From NCBI GenBank assembly GCA_958450365.1, contig CAUEEP010000729.1, forward strand, positions 2,072,501 to 2,136,500: a stretch of 64,000 nt of DNA. Direction: 5' to 3'. The translations under genes and the position numbers were made by a program. The first letter of the stretch is position 1. The number at the start of each line of letters is the position of its first letter. This stretch comes from Mesorhabditis belari. Taxonomy: Eukaryota > Nematoda > Chromadorea > Rhabditida > Rhabditidae. Below, one piece after another: positions 11,413 through 23,649 of the stretch. The notes beneath the pieces were generated by a model. That model was given only the letters and a program-made list of their open reading frames with translations. It did not search any database and was not told the origin of the DNA.

Positions 11413-11984
11413 TTCACTTTTTCTTGTAAATTCCTTCACTTTATTATTCAACCCAATAAACTAACACATTTCCTAGTATCCAGCCTCATCCTAGTATCCA
11501 GCCTCATCCCAACCCTCAAATCTTTTTCCAATCCTTGTAATATATCCGGATTTACAAAGTATCCAAATCCTTTCCTTTTTCTAAAGAAATCGAGCAAGGA
11601 ACGAGCAACGGAAAGGTGAAAAAGAACTGGTTCTTTCACTTCTTTCACTTCTTTCACTTCTTTCACCACTTTGCTTACCCAACTTTTTGCATTTTCCTTT
11701 TTCTTTCCTTTTCTTAAGTGAAAGGGCGAAAGTTACTTAAAGATTTCAAGGCTGACTCAAGCTTAAAGCTCTTTTTCTTTGAGGAAATGATCCGAGGTGA
11801 CAAGGAGAAGCTGGTGAAGGTGAAAGATTGACTATGAGGTGAAAGTCAAAGATTTTAAGGGTAAAAGAACTCATTTTCTAAATAAATCAACTGTTTTTAT
11901 GTTTACTTTTTGTAAATCAATAATTTAAATCTATTTCTGATGCACTGAAATGTAGAAAATAGAGAGAAAAGTTAGAAAATAGAG

Positions 11985-12375
11985 AATTTGTTTGATTTTG
12001 GTTGATTTTCTTTGATTTTGCTTGATTTTGGTTGATTTTGTTTGATTTTTGTTTGATTTTGGTTGATTTTTGGTTGATTTTGGTTGATTTTGTTTGATTT
12101 TGGTTGATTTTGGTTGATTTTGGTTGATTTTGTTTGATTTTGGTTGATTTTGGTTGATTTTTGTTTGATTTTTGTTTGATTTTGGTTGATTTTGCTTGAT
12201 TTTGTTTGATTTTTGTTTGATTTTTGGTTGATTTTGTTTGATTTTGTTTGATTTTTGGTTGATTTTGGTTGATTTTTGTTTGATTTTTGGTTGATTTTGG
12301 TTGATTTTTGTTTGATTTTGGTTGATTTTGGTTGATTTTTGGTTGATTTTGTTTGATTTTTGTTTGATTTTCTTT
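11985..12375. repeat. 10/11-base minisatellite (GATTTTGGTT)
   Basis: About 37 units of GATTTTGGTT, GATTTTGTTT and GATTTTTGTTT. The minus-strand frame reads as a KINQNQPKSN-like peptide, an artefact of the array. Flanks 11413-11984 and 12376-12812 show no gene. Confidence 0.9.
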
Positions 12376-12812
12376 GATTTCTTTGACTCTAACTTATTAA
12401 AAATGTTATTTTTCGCATTTCTAACACAATGGAAAACTCTCAATTCCATAAAAGTTAAGAAAAAACTTAAGAAAGAACCCTAGAAGATGAAATCCCGGTG
12501 AAGCATGGCAAATTTTTGTGTTCCTTTCAATTGTGTTGAGTGAATGAGAAAGGAGAAATAAATGGGAAATCGAAAAGAATCGAAAGAACGAAAGAAAAAA
12601 TGAAAATAAGACATTGACTAATGTAAAAAGTTGAAAAAATTGAGTTTTTAGCGTTTCAAATTTTGAATTGAAAGAAAGAATTGAGAAAAAAAAAGAAAAA
12701 GAAATGTTTTATGCAAAGCGAAGCCAAGCTTACGTTCAAATTCTATCAAAAATCAATGCATTTTTACTTTTTCTAAATGATTTAAAAGCTATAAAGCATA
12801 AAAAAGAAAAGC

Positions 12813-13257
12813 TACTGTAAATACTGTAATAGTACCCCATCCCCCCACGTACAGTCGCGTAGTCGCAAAAGTTTTTTAGTATTTCATTGTTTTTCAAAGC
12901 ACCCGTACTTTCAAAAAAATGCGTCTTTGGTATCAAAAAATAGCCCTGAATTTCAGCTATTTTTTGATACCGAAGCGAGCATTATAGCATAAACCAGTGT
13001 CGAGAAAAACTTGTTCAAAGCTAGACTACGCTTCATAGTCTTCGTAGTCCAGCTTTGAACAAGTTTTTCTCGACACTGGTTTATGCTATAATGCTCGCTT
13101 TGGTATCAAAAAATAGCTAAAATTCAGGGCTATTTTTTGATATCTAAACGAGCATTATAGCATAAACCAGTGTCGAGAAACACTCGTTCAAAGCTAGACT
13201 ACGAAACACTCCGCACCGTCATTATGGGGCCGGGGTACTATTACAGTATTTATGGTA
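12813..13257. mobile_element. Fold-back element with TACTGTAAATACTGTAATAG ends
   Basis: The left 26 bases (12813-12838) are repeated inverted at 13232-13257 with two mismatches. Inside, a block with TTTGGTATCAAAAAATAGC, GAGCATTATAGCATAAACC and TGTCGAGAAA occurs three times (from 12937, inverted from 13041, and again from 13130), forming further hairpins. No coding capacity. Confidence 0.75.
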
Positions 13258-13786
13258 GGCAGTAAAATGGACAGCTTGTTTTCTTGTTAAAGCAATGCGA
13301 TTTTCATAATTACAATATGAAATAAGAGAAAATATTTGGAAAAAAAGGGAAAATCGAACGTCATGCAACACAGAATACATAAAAAGAAACAAAAAGAAGC
13401 AAAAAGAACAGAAAAAGATTGAAAAGAGATGAATAATTGAAAATTTCAAAAAAAAGAACAATAGCTGGAAGATTTGTAATCAAAAAATCTCACAAAAAAC
13501 GAAAGAAAGGTCAGTATTTTTGGCTTGCGCACTTTGTTGAGTTAAAATCTGTAAACGCAGCTTTTCTGAAGCTTTTCTGTGCGTTGAATTCTTGCTTTTC
13601 TCGCAATTCTTGATTTTCTCGCGATAACAAAACATTTCTCTGAATAAAATCAAGAATTTAGTGAACCAGAAGGTTTGTGTTTCTACTTTTCAAGCAAAAA
13701 GGCAACGCTTGACTTTTGAAGAAAGTTGATTTTCCAAAATTTTCCTTTCAATTCGCCAAAAAGAAAATTTTGATGCACAAAAATTT
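13258..13786. other. No gene seen
   Basis: AT-rich. A GTGAACCAGAAGGTTTGTGT stretch at 13660 belongs to a dispersed motif also seen near 16950, 17603 and 17781. Confidence 0.5.
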
Positions 13787-13895
13787 CCAAAAGTAATGCC
13801 CCATTGATCGTTTTCATGATTATTCTTTTTGTTTCTCCTTCTATGAACATTAAATGTATTCTATTGTATTATTTAGATCCCTGACATGAAAAATC

Positions 13896-15468
13896 TTGAC
13901 ACTTCGAAGCTGTTTGGAGAAGCTCCAAATCGCTAAGGCCCGGGAAAATGGGATGCGGGAGAAGGATGTGGCCAACCTCTTCAATTGCTCGATATGGACA
14001 GTGCGCCGCATTTTTTCTCAATCAAAAGTCGGTAAAAACCTTTATCGAGGCCTCAAGAGGCCTTTATCGAGGCCTCAAGAGTGGCCGACGACCAATCACA
14101 ACCACAAAAGAAGATCGAGCCGTGATCCAAATGGTGAAAAACGATCCTAGAAAAACACGAACCGATGGAAGCCAAATGATGAGGGATCAATTTAACAAGA
14201 TTGTATCGCCGGAAACGATCAGACGACGATTAAATCAAGCTGGATTATATGTATATGAACTAAGTGAGGTTATAGTGTAACGTGCTTTATCTTCTAGGGA
14301 GTCTCAATGTGGTTTATGTCTGCTCCTTTAAAGAAACAAGACTTTATTTAACACCCTGAATCACCACGCAAAACACTACGTCCCACGTTAACAACACCAC
14401 GTACAACAACCAAGAAATAAAAACACTCATTGAGAAATGAATGAAAACAATCACTTAATAAATGAGAACACGAATCACTTGCAAAAGTGAATGCGAAAGA
14501 AATAAATCACTTGATCAAGAGCAAAAATGTATCGAGAAGACTCAAATGAAAGAAAAAGAGACTTAACGGAATAAGATAGGAAACCTTTTATAGCCTTTTA
14601 CTTGTGCAAAAGTTACTTAGTCAACGGTTACGTACGTTCCCAAGGGCACGTTATAGAATTTAAAACCTTTAACTGATGTGTGTGAGGATCGAGAGTTCGA
14701 TCAATATGCAAGAAGGGCTGCCCGTAAACCTTTGATGAATTCTAAGCACCGGAAGCAGCGCCTTGATTTTGCACGGACCTACAGAAGTTGGACAATAAGT
14801 GATTGGGCGAAAGTGCTATTTACCGATGAGACAAAAATCAATTTATTTCACGTGGACGGAAACCATCTTAGCCTGGAAAGCGATACGCACTCAAGTACAT
14901 TCAGCCTACCGCGAAATTCAACGGCGGAAACATAATGGGTTGGGGTAAGAGCCTTTTTAGTATTTTGTCACCTGACTGTTTTTCTTTAGGAGCGACGTCT
15001 CGAGCTTCAGTAGGTCCGTTAGTCTACGTGAACTCGACGATGGATGCTGTGGCTTACAAGAAAATTATGGAGACTCAAATGCTGCCTTTTGCCACACAGA
15101 CGATACCCTCTGGATGGATGCTCTACCAAGACAACGACCCGAAATAAAAGTCAAGGCGCATGATGGGAACGGTGGTGACTCTTCAAAATGGTACACGAGC
15201 ACGACTTCCGGGCTGGTTTGCGGCAAGTCGAGTCAAATTGATCAATCCGCCTCCCTACTCACCGGATATCAATGTTATCGAGCATCTCTGGCCATTTATG
15301 AAGTCGCGACTCAAGGAAAAGAAATTCGATTCGAAGGCTGCCTTATGGGTTCACATTCAACGTCTCTGGACTACCATCCCCCAAAGTCTTTTGAAGAATC
15401 TCGTGGATTTCATGCCGAATCGACTCAATGAAATAATAAAAGCAAAAGGCGGACTAACCAAGTATTGA
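13896..15468 (+). pseudogene. Tc1-like transposase, broken
   Basis: Recognisable as a Tc1-family transposase. The N-terminal helix-turn-helix region (DVANLFNCSIWTVRRIFSQ) is followed by a frameshift into GRRPITTTKEDRAVIQMVKN and SPETIRRRLNQAGLY. A 450-base insertion interrupts the frame at that point; the protein resumes as ARRAARKPLMNSKHRKQRLD. Catalytic residues of a DD34E-type fold are visible: D in FTDETKINL, D in LYQDNDPK and E in SPDINVIEHLWPF. An intron (14945-14989, GTAAGA...TTTAG) lies after MGWG, as in other nematode Tc1 relatives. An in-frame stop follows DNDPK at 15145. At least one frameshift, one stop and one insertion make this copy inactive. A rearranged piece of the same family is at 59425-59655. 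Confidence 0.88.
14254..14704. mobile_element. Insertion inside the Tc1-like transposase (possible solo LTR)
   Basis: The expected codons for GLYARRAAR are split: GGATTATATG lies left of the insert and ATATGCAAGAAGG right of it, consistent with a short (about 5-base, ATATG) target duplication. The insert contains GTAACGTGC near its left end and GCACGTTATA near the right. Size and duplication would suit a solo LTR, but I see no decisive LTR signature. Confidence 0.55.
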
Positions 15469-15734
15469 TTTAAAAAAATTGTGTTAATTCTTTGCAAATG
15501 GGGCATTACTTTTGTGGAGCGAATTTGTGGAGCTACTTGTATGTAAATTGTAAATCCTGGATAAATCCTATATTCTTGAAAAGTCGAGTCTTAAAAGTCG
15601 GTCGGTAAAAATACCCTACTCTTTGTCTGAAATGTCGATTTTGCAAGATTTCCTTATAAAACTGTTGGAAACATACTGTCGAATGGCAATGGGGCATTAC
15701 TTTTGCAATGGGGCATTACTTTTGTGGAACACTG

Positions 15735-17905
15735 TATCTTTTTAAAATCTAAATACAAAAATGAAGTATTGCTTTTTTTAAAAGAAAAATTGTTGATTTT
15801 AAGAGAAATATCACTGAAAAGTCGTTTTCTGACAAAAAAACTCGTTCATTTACCCGAATTGAACAGATTGTTGAGCAGATCCCTTTTCCCCTTTAAAACC
15901 CTTTTCAATTCATTTTCTCCATCGTAGCTTCTTTGCAAATCCTAGCTTCTTATAAATGCTAATTTTTTGCGAAAATTAATAGCCTACCCAGTTGTGGCCA
16001 TTTTTCATCCCGGGATCAGGCGAAAATTTGAATTTGTATACGTTTTTTGTCAGAAACCCCTTGGCCACCTGCTGTGACCGCTATTTAGAGAAAAAAATTT
16101 GCATATTTAGAGAGAAATCGATTAATCATAGGGATTTGGTGAGCAAATGAGCATCAACCAAATACTATTCGACGCACAATTTCACGCTGATTCCCACTCT
16201 GTTTACCGTTTCGTTTTTTTTTTGTTTTGTTTGTTTGTTTGTTTTCCGACAAAATTCAGTCTGTTTTTGGTACATAAATCGAGTTCTGGGTAAAGGAGTA
16301 CTGGAATACTTAGGATTATATGACTTCGAAAAGAAATAAAAAAAAAAAAAAAAAAAAAGAAAAAGAAAAAGGAAAGAGAGAGGAGGGGGGGAGGGAGGGT
16401 TTCACCTTTGCTCACGCGGAGAGGAGAAACGTTGTTGATTTTGGGAGATATATCGATTATAAAGTTTTTTTTTTAATTTTTTGTAAAAAAACCTAATATA
16501 TTGCCACCATAAATCCGTAATATTATACTACAGTACTCCTAAAGCAGACAACCAGTCAATCCAACGGTGATCAAATGACATTTGTCATAGACCATTCGAC
16601 GCAGAATTTCACGCTGATTCCGAATCTGTTTTCCGTTTCTCCTATGGAGCACTCGATCAAAAGTTATAAGCGTGCAAAGCGTGCAAAGCGCGCAAAGTTT
16701 TGTAAGGAGTTTCAAAATTCAAAGTTTAAAGGGGTAAAAAGAGGTAAAAAGAGGTATAAAAAGAGGCAAAAAAGAGGCAAAAAAAGAGCTTTTAAAAGAT
16801 TAAACTCTACAAAAAGCGTTGGGAAAGAAGAAATTGTTTTAAATTTAAAATTTAATGAGAAATCGAAACGAAACGATTTCTCGTTCTTCTTTCTTTCTCG
16901 CAGATCTCTTTCTCTTTCTCGTAGATCGCAAGAAAAATGAAGAAATTCAGTCCACCAGACGGTGTGCGTTTACAAATTTAAGCACAAGAAAAAAAAAAGT
17001 CTAGAGAGGTTTTCAAAAGTGTTGAATGCAAATTGTTGAATGATTTCTTTCTGTGTTGTCATTGGATTGCTTTGGTTGTATTAAAAATAATACAGTATCG
17101 ACTTCAAAAAGACCTCAAAAAGACTTTAAAGAGGCAAAAAAAGAGCTTTTAAAAGGTTAAAGTTGAGCCTTTTAAGTTGAGGTTAAAGTTGAGCCTTTGA
17201 GCCTACAAAAAACGTCGAGAAAGAGGGAATTGTTTTAGGGAGATTTCGAAAATTTGATGAGAACGAATCAAAAAAAAAAACGAATCAAAAATTGGGGGAA
17301 AAGAGCCCTCTCTTTCCTTCAAAAAAAATCCTCAAAAAATCGTCTTTTCCGGGTGAAAATTTTGGCGGTCAAATCTTTGCGGTGTCTTTGTGAGGAAACT
17401 GAAGGAAAATCGGGGAAACTGAAAGAAAATCGGGAAAAGAGAAAACGAAAGCGAAACTGCAAATCAAAAAAATAAATCTTTCATTTCATTTTTCTCGATT
17501 CTTGCAAGATTTCAATCTCTTCAATCTCAAGATTTCAATTTATGCTAAATTTTATTCATTTCTTTTCTCTTCTGCAAAAGCAAAGCAAAGCTCAAAAAAA
17601 AAGTGCACCAGAAAGGACGCGTTTACAGTTTTAAAAGAGTACTTTGTGTACTCAAAAAGCTCAAAAAGTCTACTTGTCTTCTGGCAGTGTTCTGGCTTTT
17701 TGTGTACTCTGTGCTCAAAAAGTGTAAACAGATCCATTCTCGCTTTAATAAGCCGTTTCTTCAATTTCCTCATTGCCCAGTGCACCAGAAAGGGTTTGTT
17801 TACAAATTTTGAGCATAAAGTACATCTAAAGAACGGTAGTTTTTCTTAATTTATTGCAAGAAAGCAAGCAAAGTTTAAGTACAGACCGAAAGATTGGTGC
17901 AAATA
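15735..17905. other. No gene; several diverged dispersed repeats
   Basis: Bases 15980-16110 are an inverted relative of 4150-4275. A block TTCGACGCACAATTTCACGC (16167) recurs at 16597 with the sequence around it. Bases 16745-16865 and 17110-17260 are diverged copies (GAGGCAAAAAAAGAGCTTTT). A GTGCACCAGAAAGG...TTTACA motif recurs at 17603 and 17781. There is a T/A homopolymer pair at 16210 and 16340. Open frames here are short and Lys/Arg-rich. Confidence 0.55.
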
Positions 17906-17909
17906 CATA

Positions 17910-18213
17910 AAAGAGCATTGTCCGTCTGTCTGTCCATCTGTCTGTCCGTCTGTCTGTCTTTCCGTCTATCTGTCTGTCCGTCTGTCTGTCTGTCCGTCCG
18001 TCTGTCTGTCTATCTGTCTGTCCCGTCTGTCTGTTCTGTCCGTCTGTCTGTCCGTCCGTCTGTCTGACCGTCTGTCTGACCGTCTGTCTGTCCGTCTGTC
18101 TGTCTGTCCATCTGTCTGTCTGGCCGTCTGTCTGTCTGTCTGTCTGTCTGCCTGTCTGTCCGTCTGTCTGTCTGGCCGTCTGTCTGGCGGTCCGTCTGTC
18201 TGTCTGTCTGTCT
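17910..18213. repeat. (GTCTGTCC) minisatellite
   Basis: Alternating TGTCTGTC and TGTCCGTC units; the QTDRQTDR-type peptide on the minus strand is an artefact. The array runs directly into the tail of the SINE-like element at 18216. Confidence 0.92.
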
Positions 18214-18215
18214 GT

Positions 18216-18420
18216 ACAGCCTTTTTCTCAGCCGTGTGTTGCCCAATAAAGTTGAAACTTCTTTAGAAAAGCTTAGAATATATTGTAGTTATACCATTTA
18301 AAACAAAAAAATTAAAAGATTAAAGCCCAGCGCATTCGGAAGTGTCGAACCCGGCCCCGTGGACCCACACGAACGGGTCGTAGCCAATCGTGCTCCCCAC
18401 TGCGCCACACCGACCTTAGA
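18216..18420 (-). mobile_element. tRNA-derived SINE, copy A
   Basis: On the minus strand a tRNA-like head with A box TGGCGCAGTGGGGAGCACG and B box GGGTTCGACACTTCC is followed by a tail that on the plus strand reads CAGCCGTGTGTTGCCCAATA, AAGTTGAAAC, TCTTTAGAAA and TATTGTAGTTATACCATT. The same tail order occurs with different heads at 23055-23245 and 47755-47962, which defines a SINE family. Confidence 0.75.
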
Positions 18421-19077
18421 GACTTCCTCAGAAAAAGCCTCCATTAACCCATTAGGCGGGTTTTTCGGCTGTGAATGAAACAAAAAGAAAACAAAACAAA
18501 ACAAAAGCCGTTCGATATTTTGGTGGTATTGCCAACAAGAGGCGATCTTTGTAAGGAACGCTGACCCCACAAAAAGTGCAAAAATAAAGAGCGAGTGAAG
18601 AGAAAGAGAGAAAAACACCGAGAAAACGATCTCTTTGGGAGAAATGGTGCTGAAGAGAGCGCGGAAATAGCGAGCGATGCGAAGAGAAGACCGACAAATC
18701 GGGGTACGAGTGGATTCGAGGTGTAACACAACGAAACTGTATAGGGATTTGAAATCTACTAACGGATTTGTTTTGCGAAAGTCTGATCCGACACGAGACT
18801 CATGCGAGGGAAAAAAATGAGAAAAGGAGAGAAAAATCCGAGTTTATAAATATCTTCTTTCAATTCCTAAGTCGATCAGCTGATTTCGAACATGGTGAAG
18901 AGAATTTGATAAGATCAAACTTTCTTGATCGACTGAAAATGATTGACTGAAAGTTGTTGACTCAAAAATGACTGTAGTAGGTAAAGCTATACTGACTTGA
19001 GGTCTTGAGGAAGAAAGCTCAAGGCTAGAACCCGATCAGGACCAGATTCAAGGTCATCGGTCTAGAGTCAGGGTCAA
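18421..19077. other. No gene seen
   Basis: Mixed composition; the overlapping minus-strand frames at 18450-18730 share no domain I know and lack splice partners. Confidence 0.5.
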
Positions 19078-19965
19078 AGCCAAGTCCAGGATTAAAGCCA
19101 AATCCAGGATTAAAGCCAGGCCCAGATCGAGGCCAAATCCAGGATTAAAGCCAAGTCCAGGATTAAAGCCAAATCCAGGATCAAAGCCAGGCCCAGATCA
19201 AAGCCAAGTCCAGGATCAAAGCCAGGCCCAGATCAAAGCCAAGTCCAGGATCAAAGCCAGGCCCAGATCAAAGCCAAGTCCAGGATCAAAGCCAAGTCCA
19301 GGATCAAAGCCAAGTTCAGGATCAAAGCCAGACCCAGATCAAAGCCAGATCCAGATCAAAGCCAAGTCCAGGATCAAAGCCAGACCCAGATCAAAGCCAA
19401 GTCCAGGATCAAAGCCAGGCCCAGATCAAAGCCAAGTCCAGGATCAAAGCCAGGCCCAGATCAAAGCCAGATCCAAATCAAAGCCAAGGCCCAAGCTTGG
19501 ACCAAGATCTGGATGCCAAGGAAGGATCTTTTAAAGCCAGGATTAGAGCCAGAATAGGCTAGGTTTAGGACCAGAACTAAGGCCAGGCCTAGAGATCCAG
19601 GGTTAGAGTCAGAGTCAGATTAGGGCGACCGGAGACAGGGCAAGTCCAGAACTATGACCAGGAGCAAGGCCAGGGGCTAGGTAAGGATCAGGTAAAGGCC
19701 AGGCCCAGGTCCAAAATTAGGATCAGGAGCAAAATCAGATTGGATCAAGCTAGTGCCAGGTCTAGGATCAGCAGAGCCAAGCTTAGGCAAAGTCCAGAGC
19801 CAAGACCAGAGGCCAGATCAGGTCTAGGACCATGATCAGGTCTAGGTCCAGGATCAGGTCTAGGACCATGATCAGGTCTAGATCCAGGATCAGGTCTAGA
19901 TCTAGGACCAGGTCTAGATCCAGGATCAGGTCTAGATCCAGGACCAGGAACAGATCCCTATCTGG
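19078..19965. repeat. CCAGGATCAAAGCCA-type minisatellites
   Basis: Main array 19078-19490: units built from AAGCCAAGTCCAGGATC and AAGCCAGGCCCAGATC, about 16-17 bases each. A second array at 19820-19950 has a different but related unit (GGTCTAGATCCAGGATCA). Between them is degenerate sequence of the same composition. Confidence 0.85.
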
Positions 19966-21868
19966 TCCTGGACCAAGTAGGGACATTAGGACTATAGTCA
20001 GAAAGTGAGGATAAAGTAAGACTATCGTCAGACCGAATAATATACATTTCCTCGCCATATTTACCTACACAAATCACCCTCGAAATCCCGGTCAATCAAA
20101 AAGAGTCAAGAAAAAAGAAGCCGGCTATTTTGAAGTGTTTTTTGTAAGTGAGAGAGAGTCGGTGTCCTTTGCGAGCCTCATTTGGAAGGGAAAGGGGAAG
20201 AAAGGGGAAGAAAGGGGAAGAAAGCGAATCCATTAGATTGTAGAGGGAAGAAAATGGGTAAAAGGCCCGTTCGATGGGTTCCATCACACAGGCTCAATGC
20301 CACACATCGATGTCTTTTTGAGAAGGGGAAAGAGACGCTAGAACACCTTGCTACAAAGGTGGGGACAAATACTTACCTATGGAGGTCAAGGTGGGTGATT
20401 ATTGTGTCGAAAGCTTGCTGCAGTAGTTGGAAATTCTTCGGGACAAGGGAAGGATTGTCTGTACGTCTGTTAAGATCGTAAAACATTGCAAAATGTGCAA
20501 AATTTGTGCAAAATGGACTAAGATAAAGGAAAAGTATGCAAGCAAAGACTTGGCTAGATTTTTATCTAGCCAAGACAAGGCTAGATCGATAAAGTTGAAT
20601 AAAAATCGGATCTAGAACTTTGAAATCACAAATTTCAGGACTAAAACTAGGATTAGGACTAGGATTGAATAAAATAAAGTTGCCTTTAGTCTTTCTGACC
20701 ATTAGAAAGCCCAGTGATCAGTGAGACAACTGACACAAAATGGGGCTCTCGGAAAGAGCTTTCGAATCTCCACCAATCTTTGGTGGAAAGGCACGGCTGG
20801 CTAGTGGCCAATTTATGACCCTTCCACTCAAATCCACCAGTCAAATCCATTGGAACACTTTGTCTCATAGTTTGAGGCTAGGAGAAAGACCAGGTGAAAT
20901 CTCGGTGAATTTGTTTGACAAATAAACAAACAGACAAACAAACAGACAGACAAACAGACAGACAAACAAGGTGAATTTGTCGAATTTTGAAAGAGTTGTT
21001 GGAATTAGAGGCTTTCAACTCATGATAAGCCGATTTACTTTAATCATTAAGAATCCAGTAGCTTCTGGTAGCTAGAACAAGATCTACAGCTAACTGTACG
21101 AAAGCTGTGTTATAATAGAATTACTATCACTCGAGAATCACTTGAACAGACTGTAAGAAGCATTGTGTCGGAACTGGAAACATCTAGGTACTTTGGTATC
21201 AAGCATTTGTGTCACTTTTACTAGATCAAGTCAGCAAATATTCTAAATCGTGGCTAAAAACAAATAAAAAGGAAAAAGCTTAGCAAAAACCCTAGCAAAC
21301 CCTAGCAAACCCTAGCAAACCCTAGCAAACCCTAGCTTTTATAAAACCCTATCAAAAAACCATTTCAATCAATAATGGCCATGTGTGGCACGTAAAAAGT
21401 ATGGAAAAATGGAAGAAAGAAGGAATTGAAGCAAAGAGAAGAAAGGAGAAGAAAGACAAGGAAGAGACAAAGATTTGAGCGATGAGCGATGATGAACGAT
21501 GAATGAATACAGGGGAAGGGGTACGCCCTTTCCCCTCCTCGCCCTGCTCCTACACCCTTGATCAAAGCCGAGCGGTGAATCATTTGGTTGCTGATTCGAG
21601 TTGGCACTTCTTCGCTTGCCTTTCTCTTCTCCCATTTCTTCCCCTGTTCTTCTTCTCCTTTTATGGGAACACCCAAGCGATCACTTATCAATCAAACGCT
21701 TGTTGATTTCGGAAATGGAAGCCTTAAATTTAAAGCTATGTAGTCAGCTATTTTTATAGTTATGTAGTATATAGATAGGTTTAATCAATATAAAGATCTA
21801 GATCTAGATCAATATAAAGCATTTGTAACTCTCGATAAGCACAGTCAGTGAATCAGCTGCTAGTAAAC
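19966..21868. other. No gene seen; small arrays
   Basis: Contains GGGAAGAAAG repeats (20195-20225), an ACAAACAGACAG array (20920-20970) and five AAACCCTAGC units (21295-21340). Bases 20250-20480 have balanced composition but no frame with convincing splice sites. Confidence 0.5.
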
Positions 21869-21869
21869 T

Positions 21870-22452
21870 GCTGAAAACAAACAAGGCAACAAGCAAGGCA
21901 ACAGGCAAGGCAACAGACAAGGCAACAGACAAGGCAACAGACAAGGCAACAGACAAGACAATAGGCAAAGCAAGGCAACAAGCAAGGCAACAGACAAGGC
22001 AAAGCAACAAGCAAGGCAACAAGTAAGGCAACAGGCAAGGCAACAGACAAGGCAACAGGCAAGGCAACAGACAAGGCAATAGGCAAAGCAAGGCAACAAG
22101 CAAGGCAACAAGTAAGGCAACAGGCAAGGCAACAGACAAGGCAATAGGCAAAGCAAGGCAACAAGCAAGGCAACAGACAAGGCAAAGCAACAAGCAAGGC
22201 AACAAGTAAGGCAACAGGCAAGGCAACAGACAAGGCAACAGGCAAGGCAACAGACAAGGCAATAGGCAAAGCAAGGCAACAAGCAAGGCAACAAGTAAGG
22301 CAACAGGCAAGGCAACAGACAAGGCAACAGGCAAGGCAACAGACAAGGCAATAGGCAAAGCAAGGCAACAAGCAAGGTAACAGGCAAGGCAACAGACAAG
22401 GCAAAGCAACAAGCAAAGCAACAAGCAAGGCAACAAGCAAAGCAACAAGCAA
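21870..22452. repeat. 12-base minisatellite (CAAGGCAACAGG), ~48 copies
   Basis: Units CAAGGCAACAGG, CAAGGCAACAGA, CAAGGCAACAAG and CAAGGCAATAGG, arranged in higher-order blocks of about 130 bases that themselves repeat (for example from 21980 and from 22160). The 200-residue minus-strand frames (LPCL repeats) are a consequence of the 12-base period. Confidence 0.95.
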
Positions 22453-23054
22453 TAGGCCCAAATTCGAACCCAGATCTTCTTCTAACCTTCTAGGCTTAAT
22501 CTAGCTTTGCTGAAAGTCTGGAATTTGCTTTTAATCTGCTTTGGCCTTGCTTTAACCTAACTTTGACCTTGCCTTAACCTGCTTTGGCCTTGCCTTAACC
22601 TGCTTTGGCTTTGCTTTAACCTAGCTTTGGCCTTGTCCAAAATCCTTGAGCTTATTGGAACAGTTCACCATTGAATTTCCAAGCCATGGCACAACTTTAG
22701 ATACAACCAATCTTTCTAGTTTTGTCTCTAAAACGATCTAATCTCAAAAGATTCCCCTAACTCTCGATAAGCACAATCCAATCAAATTATAAAGTGGGGA
22801 AAGGGGAAATTGGTGTTCGAAAACAAAAGAACAATGTCCTTTATGGGTTTCTTATCGTTTTTTTGATCAAACGAGCGAAAAGAAAGAGATTGCCATAGGC
22901 AAATTGAGGCCAAGATTGATTTGAGATGATTGCCAAAGAAAGAATATTGTCACAATATTGTTTTGGAGATGATTGATTGGGCTTTATAGGAGGATTGCGT
23001 CAATCTAAACCCGTCAACTGTGACCAAGATCATAAATCTAATATAATTATTTGT
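22453..23054. other. No gene; short CTTTGGCCTTGC repeats
   Basis: CCTTAACCTGCTTTGGCCTT-type repeats at 22545-22640. The phrase TAACTCTCGATAAGCACA occurs on both sides of the 21870-22452 array (21827 and 22761), possibly direct flanks of a duplicated segment. Confidence 0.5.
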
Positions 23055-23245
23055 CCGGGCTTTTTCCTCAGCCGTCTTTGACTCAAAATAACTGAAATTT
23101 CTTTAAAAATCTCAAAATATAATGTAATATAATATAATTGTACGATTTTAAATAAAAATCAAAAGTAAAGGAGGTGATGAGGGTCGAACCCGGACCCTCT
23201 GGCTTGCAGCCTAACCCTCTCTCCACTAGGCTACGGAGGCCATGT
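23055..23245 (-). mobile_element. tRNA-derived SINE, copy B
   Basis: Minus-strand head: CCGTAGCCTAGTGGAGAGAG (A box) and GGGTTCGACCCTCATC (B box), with an AGGCTGCAAGCC anticodon-like hairpin. The tail contains the CAGCCGT...TGAAATTTCTTTA order shared with copies A and C, though more diverged. Confidence 0.65.
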
Positions 23246-23649
23246 GGGAGGGCTTTAAAATATCTCTTAACCTTCGACCTCTTAAGCCCAACGTCTTTAA
23301 TAGCTTTTCCCATTTACCGTCAGTTTTGAAGCTTCTCAAACCAGTTTCAATCACTCATAACCTCTCCGGGCAAGCCAATCCCATCAACAATTATTAGGCA
23401 AAGGACAAAGGAAAGGGGGAAATGTGCTGCTCTTTTTTTTTTGTTTTAGTGTCTTAATGTGTCGAGAAGAATTCGAGACAGGCAAAAATGGTGGAATGGT
23501 GGAGCTTGGTGGGCATATTACATGTATAAAAGTTAAACAATTACAACAATTACATATTAAATGTATAAAAATTATTGAAAAGTGATAAATAATGTTATAT
23601 TGTTAAATATGATGATGATAGAGTGCAACTTTTATAGCTTAAAAAACGA

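Larger units (their letters stand above)
13787..15734 (+). mobile_element. Decayed Tc1-like transposon
   Basis: The left end carries CCAAAAGTAATGCCCCATTG (13787-13806); the right end ends AATGGGGCATTACTTTTGTG plus GAACACTG and TA at 15735-15736, the TA target expected of Tc1/mariner elements. The right terminal motif is present three times (15494, 15688, 15707), so the end has been partly reduplicated. The left end lacks the outermost bases seen on the right. Confidence 0.8.

Noticed and set aside
18010..18246. QTDRQTDR repeat protein
   Set aside because: Simple-sequence array (GTCTGTCC); no gene signals.
20366..20375. ATACTTACCT, identical to the 5' end of U1 snRNA
   Set aside because: The following bases do not form U1 stem-loop I (no GATCATGAAGG-like loop) and no Sm site follows at the right distance. 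Ten bases can match by chance.
21295..21340. Telomere-like AAACCCTAGC repeats
   Set aside because: Only five units and not the nematode TTAGGC repeat; no other telomere feature.
21804..22461. Long open frames (up to 214 codons) made of LPCL-type repeats
   Set aside because: They exist because the 12-base unit of the 21870-22452 array has no stop in any minus-strand frame. No start context, splice sites or non-repeat domain.
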